10,600 nucleotides of DNA from JAUVXJ01 sp034430275. GTDB taxonomy: Bacteria; Chloroflexota; Anaerolineae; UBA7937; B3-Chlor. Below are positions 6,476 through 10,600 of this stretch, one piece after another. A model generated the notes under the pieces. The model searched no databases. It was not told the origin of the DNA and saw nothing but the letters and a program-made list of their open reading frames with translations. The stretch lies in the NCBI GenBank assembly GCA_034430275.1, contig DAOUEW010000215.1, forward strand, positions 1-10,600, read 5' to 3'. Position 1 is the stretch's first letter, and each line of letters starts with the position of its first letter. Position numbers and translations under genes: made by a program.

Positions 6476-8047
6476 TCACTCCCACACCACTGGACTCGTG
6501 CCTGATCCGCCACAGCTCGAACGCACGGTAACCGTTGATGGCACATCGTCCGGGTCCAGAGGCTTCTCCACATACAACCAGTGGCCACCCTCAGGCTCCA
6601 TGGCGCCAAAGCCCACCAAGGTCAACGTGCACCCCGGAACACTGGTCCTGGCTTTGACGCTGAGTTCTTCCTTGCTCGCTTTGTAGGTCGCCTGGAAGAC
6701 CTCTACCACCTCGGAGGGGCTAGGGGTGGCCGTCGCCGTGGGCGGAGGGGGTTCCGGTGTCCCCGTCGGCGTAGGCGGCTTTGGTGTCGCCGTCCGCGTA
6801 GGCGGCTTCGGTGTCGCTGTGGACGTGGGCACTCTTCGTGTGGCCGTCGGCGCGGGCGGCTTCTGTGTCGCTGTCGGCGCGGGCGGCTTTGGTGTCACTG
6901 TCGGTGTCGCAGCCCCAACCGGCTCCGAGGTGCTGCTAGCAGTCTCTGTGACCGCCGATGGTTCCGGACTCCCGGCACCGGCAGTGTTAGTCGCCGCCGG
7001 CTCACCCGGGCTCGCACCTGGCTCTGGCCCCCCACCCTGTGCGCTCGGCTCCGCAGACGCTTGCGTCTCGGGAACCTGCGGCGATGGTTCTCCTCCAGAT
7101 GGTCCCTCAACGAGCTCCTCGAGCGGGGCAAGAACGACTGGGCCGGGGGCCTGGTCGACCTGCACCATCGTTGCCTGACCGTCGGTGAGCATGATCGTGA
7201 CCTCTTGACCGGTCACGGTTACCTCACCTTCGATCACGACAACTGAGCTAGAGTGGTCAGGATTCACACGCACCTTGAACTCGGTCCCATGCACCATTAT
7301 CGAGGCGCTGGGCGTTTCGATCTGAAATAGCGATATTGAGTCTTGCTGGCTCTCCACCCGATTGTGTGTCGTGCCTGCCACTTGTTGGACCACGACCACT
7401 CTGCCGCTGCTATCGCGCCGCGCCCCCACCTGGGCAATCAGCAACTCGCTGTCTGCTCCCAACGAGGTCGTACTGCCATCGAAGAATCTGACTGTGACGT
7501 TGGCCGGGTTGCCCGTGCGTATACGGTGCCCTGATTCTAGCACCCAACCCGTAGCCAGAGGCTGCCATGCTCCGCCAGGGCTGCTCTGGACCTGGGCGAT
7601 GCCGCTTGCATCCGCCACCACACAGGTCTGCGGCACTACAGCGCCGTACCACGACCGCAGAAGCAACCCCGCGACTCCCAGCCACACCAGCACCGTGGCC
7701 GCCCCCAGTGCACCCACCAGCGCCAGCTTGGCCAGTTTCGCGCCAGCGCTGCCCGTTGGCTGTAGGAAAGAAAGGTATCGTCTGATGGATTGTGACAGAC
7801 CCGCAGCCGATGTTGCACGGTCGCGCCCTTTTTGGGCAACCGCCTCCATCATGAGGCGCTTACCAGCCTGGAACGCAACCGGTGAGGCTTCCAGTCGGTC
7901 TAGTGCCTCGATCTCCACTGCAGCCTGCAGGAGAGGCCGAAGGGCATCCGCGTACTGCGGATAAGCCGCCAGACACTCATCCACTGTTGACCGTCCAGCG
8001 AGCACCTCTTCGACGCATTCCTCTAGAATGTTATCTACGTTCGCCAT
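6476..8047 (-). CDS. FecR-domain membrane protein, probable anti-sigma or sigma-linked surface protein
   Basis: The ATG at 8047 gives 523 aa (an in-frame GTG at 8068 lacks a good ribosome site). Residues 1-50 are a helical module (NILEECVEEVLAGRSTVDEC...YPQYADALRPLLQAA) of the kind I recall at the N-terminus of sigma-adjacent proteins in Chloroflexota and Actinobacteria, probably cytoplasmic and able to hold a sigma factor. One membrane helix lies at about 107-130. A FecR-type beta domain follows at about 146-275 (GHRIRTGNPANVTVRFFDGSTTSLGADSE..., ...SIMVHGTEFKVRV). Residues 312-445 are a Pro/Thr/Ser/Glu-rich linker with six 9-aa repeats, and 446-523 form a compact C-terminal module with C473 and C512, which could form a disulfide outside the cell. 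It lies 100 nt after the sigma gene. It probably senses at the surface and signals inward; anti-sigma activity is inferred from context only. Confidence 0.85.
   Translation of the reverse strand: MANVDNILEECVEEVLAGRSTVDECLAAYPQYADALRPLLQAAVEIEALDRLEASPVAFQAGKRLMMEAVAQKGRDRATSAAGLSQSIRRYLSFLQPTGSAGAKLAKLALVGALGAATVLVWLGVAGLLLRSWYGAVVPQTCVVADASGIAQVQSSPGGAWQPLATGWVLESGHRIRTGNPANVTVRFFDGSTTSLGADSELLIAQVGARRDSSGRVVVVQQVAGTTHNRVESQQDSISLFQIETPSASIMVHGTEFKVRVNPDHSSSVVVIEGEVTVTGQEVTIMLTDGQATMVQVDQAPGPVVLAPLEELVEGPSGGEPSPQVPETQASAEPSAQGGGPEPGASPGEPAATNTAGAGSPEPSAVTETASSTSEPVGAATPTVTPKPPAPTATQKPPAPTATRRVPTSTATPKPPTRTATPKPPTPTGTPEPPPPTATATPSPSEVVEVFQATYKASKEELSVKARTSVPGCTLTLVGFGAMEPEGGHWLYVEKPLDPDDVPSTVTVRSSCGGSGTSPVVWE
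6737..6898 (-). repeat. Six tandem 27-bp repeats inside the FecR-domain gene (Thr/Pro linker)
   Basis: Six units of 27 bp encode 9-residue repeats: VTPKPPAPT, ATQKPPAPT, ATRRVPTST, ATPKPPTRT, ATPKPPTPT and GTPEPPPPT (residues 384-437). They form an extended, rigid spacer between the FecR domain and the C-terminal module, as in many cell-surface proteins that must reach through the envelope. The units differ by several bases, so they are not freshly duplicated, but repeat number may still vary between strains. The Cys/Arg-rich frames on the opposite strand are by-products of these repeats. Confidence 0.85.
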
Positions 8048-8147
8048 GACACATCGGCCTTTATGCACTCTCTGTCGTGTCTAACGAGGTAGGGGCACGA
8101 AAGGATACGGGTTGGTCGAAAAGTCGGGGACCGGTGAGAATGACAGC

Positions 8148-8696
8148 CTAAGGGCCCTCTGGACCGAGGATGCGCGCTAGAGCGGCCAGACCACGGTGCT
8201 GAAGTGCCTTCACCGCTCCAGTCGACTTGTCGAGCATGCGACCGACTTCTTTGCAGCTCATGCCCTCAATGAATCTCAAGATGACCACCTGGCGCTGCTC
8301 TTCGGTCAGTTCAGTCATCGCCGCCGCCAAGCGGCTCTTGGTCAACCGCCGCTGCACCGCGCTTTCCACGTTCGAGGAGCGGTCTACGAGTCGATCGTCC
8401 AGAGGGACCACCCTCGAGCGCTCAGTGTCCCGATGGTAGTCGGCCACCACGTTGCGGGCGATAGTGTAGATCCAAGCCAAAAGGGGATGGCCACGATAGC
8501 GGTAGCTGTCGATCTTCTCCACCAGCCGTGTGAACACTGTCGAAGTCAGGTCCTCGGCTGTGGACACGTCTCCGACGCGGTAGTACACGTAGCGGAACAC
8601 CACAGGTTGGTGCAGCTCATAGATCTTGCCAAACGCGGCTTGGTCACCCTCCTGCGCACGCCTTACTAGCCGCTCGTCCTCGCTGTACTCTGCCAT
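8148..8696 (-). CDS. ECF-type RNA polymerase sigma factor
   Basis: This 182-aa protein has only sigma regions 2 and 4, the extracytoplasmic-function plan. Region 2 spans about 22-92, with AEDLTSTVFTRLVEKI, the DSYRYRGHPLLAWIYTIARN aromatic segment and VVADYHRD. Region 4 spans about 122-175, with LTEEQRQVVILRFIEGMSCKEVG leading into the recognition helix of the HTH (DKSTGAVKALQHRGL). It should direct polymerase to a small regulon in answer to an envelope or other outside signal. The ATG at 8696 has only a weak, distant ribosome site (AAGGG at 8714-8710), so translation may depend on leader structure. The downstream partner is the FecR-domain membrane protein 100 nt away. No obvious ECF-type autoregulated promoter was found; the promoter seen is of housekeeping type. 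Family certain; subgroup not assigned. Confidence 0.93.
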   Translation of the reverse strand: MAEYSEDERLVRRAQEGDQAAFGKIYELHQPVVFRYVYYRVGDVSTAEDLTSTVFTRLVEKIDSYRYRGHPLLAWIYTIARNVVADYHRDTERSRVVPLDDRLVDRSSNVESAVQRRLTKSRLAAAMTELTEEQRQVVILRFIEGMSCKEVGRMLDKSTGAVKALQHRGLAALARILGPEGP

Positions 8697-8717
8697 CTAC
8701 GCCATCGTGCCCTTGCA

Positions 8718-8762
8718 GACAGCGACATCCAAACTGCCGAGACATCGCTGCCAGCGATATCT
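8718..8762 (-). promoter_or_regulatory. Two mutually exclusive hairpins in the sigma-factor leader RNA
   Basis: In the - strand transcript, AGAUAUCGCU (8762-8753) pairs with AGCGAUGUCU (8749-8740) over a GGC loop: ten pairs, one of them U-G. Alternatively GGCAGCGAUGUC (8752-8741) pairs with GAUGUCGCUGUC (8729-8718) over an 11-nt loop: twelve pairs, three of them wobble. Both use the same central segment, so only one can form. The first helix has its wobble only in this orientation; in the + strand RNA it would be a C-A mismatch. The second ends 4 nt from the AAGGG ribosome-site candidate. An attenuator or thermosensor-like switch is one reading; a DNA operator made of GATRTCGCTG motifs is the other. 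Confidence 0.5.
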
Positions 8763-8797
8763 GCCGCACGGTCCGGTGGGAGATCATACGCTCCGAG

Positions 8798-8826
8798 ATG
8801 ATATATCCAGCGAGGTAGCTAGTCAA
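8798..8826 (-). promoter_or_regulatory. Promoter of the sigma-factor operon
   Basis: On the - strand TTGACT (8826-8821) and TATCAT (8803-8798) are separated by exactly 17 bp; each differs from the housekeeping consensus at one base. The start would be near 8791, giving a leader of about 95 nt before the sigma ATG at 8696. It should be read by the main sigma factor, so basal expression does not require the ECF sigma itself. Confidence 0.7.
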
Positions 8827-8971
8827 CTGATGAGCGTCGAGAGCCACAGGAACGTACTCTCATGAGGATGTGTGAGCCTTGGTCAGAAACCTGAGGTTGG
8901 CAACTCCCACCGTGCCAGCCCCTCACCAGGGAAGCGCCTACCTCCAGCAGGCAGCCCTCCGCCCAGCGCCG

Positions 8972-9850
8972 TTAGGCTCCAACCACGCCTACCAACCAGT
9001 CACCGATGGCTTCTGTGATCTCGGCCTCATGGCCGCGGTAGTTGTGGGGTGCGCCTTCAAGCACCAATGTGTCACACCGAGGGCTGGATGCCGCCTTGGC
9101 CTTGAGGGTAGCCAGGGCCTCATCTGGCGTTGGCCCGGCGAACTCGGCTACCGTGCCCATTGTGGCCAGTATGGGACAGTCCAAACGACCCACCACTTCC
9201 CACGCCTCGTCAGGCCTGCCGAACTTGAAGATGTCGGACTTGGGGGAAATCAGACGGCTGTGGATCGCTCTCGCCGACATAGGATAGGGGGCCAGCGAGT
9301 CCTGCACCAGGTAGTCGCCTTGCCCTCTGTCTACCATATCACTGACCGATCTCGAGATCCCTTCTAGCCGATCTGAAATCGCTTCTACCCAGAGACCCTG
9401 GTCAGCCGGTGACAGAAAGACGAGCCCCTGCACTCGCTCATCCGACGTCTCACTCTGGTAGAACGCCACCTTGTGAGCCCCAGCGCTGTGCCCCAGCAGT
9501 ATCATCTCGTCGTGGCCACGCTCTTGCAGGAGGTTCAGCCAAGCCGCGATGTCCAGCAGGCACTCCTCGAAGACCTCGAAGGCGACCCCGATACGCCTGC
9601 TCGCGGTGGGATCCCTGGTATAGACCGTGTTCACGATGTCGTGACCCCGCGTGTTCCCAGTGGCAAACGCATAGCCCCGTTCGACCAGCTTTCCCGCAAG
9701 TGTGTCCAGGAACTCGCTGCGGTAGAAGTTCGAAGAGGCGCCGTGGATGTGGAGCACTGCCGGAAGGCTACTACTCCTCCGTGGCTCGCAGTACAGCCCC
9801 TGTAGCTGAAGTCCGTCCTCCGTCCACACGCGGACCAGTTCGCCTTTCAA
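8972..9850 (-). CDS. Alpha/beta hydrolase, probable serine esterase or acyl hydrolase
   Basis: The product is 292 aa from a TTG start at 9850, chosen because AAAGGAG lies 6 nt upstream and the N-terminus then matches the fold's first strands. PAVLHIHGASSNFYRSEF (from residue 30) supplies the HG oxyanion region, TGNTRGHD follows the second core strand, and the nucleophile elbow is GHSAG with Ser122. A late His in GAPHNYRGHE (269, or 274) completes the triad; the acid residue is probably in the ATMGTVAEF or PTPDEA segment but is unclear. No signal peptide, so cytoplasmic. This group includes esterases, lipases and dienelactone hydrolase-like enzymes, and the substrate cannot be read. It is transcribed towards the sigma gene, 275 nt away, and from its own promoter; a functional link to that cluster is not shown. 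Confidence 0.87.
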   Translation of the reverse strand: MKGELVRVWTEDGLQLQGLYCEPRRSSSLPAVLHIHGASSNFYRSEFLDTLAGKLVERGYAFATGNTRGHDIVNTVYTRDPTASRRIGVAFEVFEECLLDIAAWLNLLQERGHDEMILLGHSAGAHKVAFYQSETSDERVQGLVFLSPADQGLWVEAISDRLEGISRSVSDMVDRGQGDYLVQDSLAPYPMSARAIHSRLISPKSDIFKFGRPDEAWEVVGRLDCPILATMGTVAEFAGPTPDEALATLKAKAASSPRCDTLVLEGAPHNYRGHEAEITEAIGDWLVGVVGA

Positions 9851-9898
9851 GCGCGTCTCCTTTCGGTACCCAAGACAACATCAGGCCACTGCCACGCC

Positions 9899-9927
9899 AT
9901 TATAGTCACGACCACCCGCCGGATCAA
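9899..9927 (-). promoter_or_regulatory. Promoter of the alpha/beta hydrolase gene
   Basis: On the - strand the -35 TTGATC (9927-9922) and a perfect TATAAT -10 (9904-9899) are 17 bp apart. The start would lie near 9892, with a leader of about 42 nt before the TTG start at 9850 and its AAAGGAG ribosome site. This agrees with the choice of the TTG codon as start. Confidence 0.7.
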
Positions 9928-9947
9928 GGTCCTCTGATCAGCAGACC
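9928..9947. promoter_or_regulatory. 20-bp dyad abutting the hydrolase promoter, operator candidate
   Basis: The sequence GGTCctCTGATCAGcaGACC is symmetric at 16 of 20 positions: GGTC/GACC outer arms and a perfect CTGATCAG core. It touches the upstream edge of the -35 hexamer of the hydrolase promoter, the position favoured by activators or by repressors that overlap the -35. No regulator of a family that would bind it is encoded nearby. Confidence 0.4.
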
Positions 9948-10255
9948 GCGCCGCGCGTTCCACCATCGATTGCAAAGCACCCACCCGGCCGTCGACCCAC
10001 GACACCCCCCAAGCACCCCTATTGCGCCCCCGCCGCTCACTTCACTGCCCCATCCGAGAGCCATGCGCGTCATACTGCGGTGTACGTCGAGGCTTGAGGG
10101 CACGGCAGTGTGCGACCGAAATCCAACCAGGTAACAAGGAAGCCTGCTTCAGACGCTTCCGAGAGGCGCAGGAAGGATGTTCCCCTCGGCTGGGATCATC
10201 GGAGCCCGACGCCTTGCGCTCTAAGGACGCCTTCTCCACACTTACCGTGCGTGCC

Positions 10256-10284
10256 TTGACCAGCTTCCTCGCTTGTGGTATAGT
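10256..10284 (+). promoter_or_regulatory. Promoter of the last gene, extended -10 type
   Basis: TTGACC (10256-10261) and TATAGT (10279-10284) are 17 bp apart, each one base from consensus, and TGG just before the -10 makes an extended TGnTATAAT-type element. Transcription should begin near 10291, about 34 nt before the ATG at 10325. GTCCCC (10283-10288) and GGGGAC (10309-10314) form an inverted repeat around the start that could be an operator, though six bases can occur by chance. Confidence 0.72.
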
Positions 10285-10324
10285 CCCCACTAGGACGAGC
10301 AGAGAATCGGGGACCACATAGCCA

Positions 10325-10600
10325 ATGCCTGAGCTTTCGGAATCTGAGAAGCAGGAGATACAGAGATACCTGAAGTGGGACCAGAAGAGGCTCTTCAGGG
10401 AGCTGGACCGCTACTACGGCGCTTCCTCCCCCGGAGGAAAACGGGCCTCCTACCGCTTCAAGGGGAAGGGACGCGTCTGGCTCCATGAACTCCTGCCCAG
10501 CCTTCAGGAATGCGTGTGCGACGAATGGGGCTACGAAGCGAAGAAAGCTGACCCTGAGCTACAAGATAGCGAGAAGCTGATCGTAGCCTTGGGAGAAGCG
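10325..10600 (+). CDS. Hypothetical protein, 3'-truncated by the window
   Basis: The ATG at 10325 opens a frame of 92 codons that is still open at the window edge. It lies 34 nt behind the start of a strong promoter, with a modest GGGGA ribosome site about 11 nt upstream. The N-terminus is charged and helical (MPELSESEKQEIQRYLKWDQ, then KRLFRELDRYYGA). A short basic turn and an aromatic segment GKGRVWLHELLPSLQECVCDEWGYE with two close Cys follow, then KKADPELQDSEKLIVALGEA. There is no signal peptide or membrane helix in view. I do not recognise the family, and the C-terminal part that might carry a diagnostic domain is outside the window. It is transcribed away from the hydrolase/sigma block and need not be related to it. 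Confidence 0.75.
   Translation, partial: MPELSESEKQEIQRYLKWDQKRLFRELDRYYGASSPGGKRASYRFKGKGRVWLHELLPSLQECVCDEWGYEAKKADPELQDSEKLIVALGEA

Larger units (their letters stand above)
9851..10324. other. Intergenic region between divergent genes
   Basis: This 474-bp gap holds the hydrolase promoter and its dyad on the left and the promoter of the last gene on the right. The middle, about 9950-10255, is C-rich and I see no gene in it. A 6-bp inverted repeat GGAAGC/GCTTCC (10138-10143 and 10155-10160, 11-nt loop) and a CCTGC/GCAGG pair (10143-10147 and 10168-10172) overlap it; they could mark a small structured RNA or a terminator, but no promoter or T-tract supports that. Open frames here on either strand are Pro/Arg-rich and lack ribosome sites. 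Confidence 0.6.

Noticed and set aside
6581..7246. 221-aa Arg/Cys-rich frame, and a Gly/Val-rich frame at 6726-7178, opposite the FecR gene
   Set aside because: Both are translations of the 27-bp Thr/Pro repeats on the wrong strand; the CRRR-like pattern is an artefact of the repeat.
8644..8847. 67-aa - strand frame covering the sigma-gene leader
   Set aside because: It overlaps the promoter -10 and -35 and the sigma start in another frame; its ATG lies upstream of the predicted transcript start.
9409..10134. 241-aa + strand frame running through the hydrolase into the intergenic gap
   Set aside because: It is mostly antisense to the hydrolase and Pro/Arg-rich, with no ribosome site, and it covers the hydrolase promoter and dyad.
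1..10600. tRNA genes, CRISPR repeats, transposase genes or IS ends
   Set aside because: A read of both strands by eye showed no tRNA T-loop signature in a cloverleaf context, no regularly spaced repeats other than the coding 27-bp units, and no transposase motifs; a covariance-model search would settle the RNA question.

Overview
The window is GC-rich bacterial chromosome from an organism that uses GTG and TTG starts. My best guess, by inference only, is an uncultured member of the Chloroflexota. It rests on the ECF sigma gene followed by a membrane protein with a Chloroflexota-style N-terminal module, a FecR domain and a long Thr/Pro linker of TPKPP-like repeats, and on the ferredoxin-dependent 2-oxoacid metabolism. 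No rRNA, tRNA, CRISPR array or insertion sequence was seen.

Layout. (1) Bases 1-5471 are all on the + strand and metabolic: the 3' part of a DapA-family Schiff-base lyase/aldolase, an MFS transporter 3 nt behind it, an unrecognised 145-aa protein, then a complete three-gene 2-oxoacid:ferredoxin oxidoreductase. In that enzyme the ferredoxin (delta) and alpha parts are fused, followed by beta (TPP and 4Fe-4S) and gamma. The set would let a cell import or export an organic acid, cleave or build a 2-oxo acid, and oxidise a 2-oxo acid to an acyl-CoA with reduced ferredoxin. The substrate cannot be told from the sequence. (2) Bases 9850-5615 are on the - strand and mostly regulatory. First comes an alpha/beta hydrolase with its own promoter. 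Then an ECF sigma factor, a FecR-domain membrane protein, a 67-aa zinc-ribbon protein and a single-domain response regulator read in the same direction. (3) A divergent + strand gene starts at 10325 behind a near-consensus extended -10 promoter and runs off the window.

The two large blocks converge at about 5472-5614, where two overlapping inverted repeats lie. Three promoters match the housekeeping pattern well with 17-bp spacers: for the hydrolase (TTGATC/TATAAT), the sigma factor (TTGACT/TATCAT) and the last gene (TTGACC/TATAGT). A weaker one may serve the oxidoreductase operon.

The most unusual feature is the roughly 95-nt untranslated leader of the sigma gene. One 12-nt segment can pair either upstream or downstream, giving two mutually exclusive hairpins just ahead of the start codon. 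A second is a 20-bp dyad abutting the -35 of the hydrolase promoter. Nothing in the window amounts to a demonstrably new multi-gene system. The sigma/FecR/zinc-ribbon/receiver cluster with its structured leader is the best candidate for undescribed regulation.
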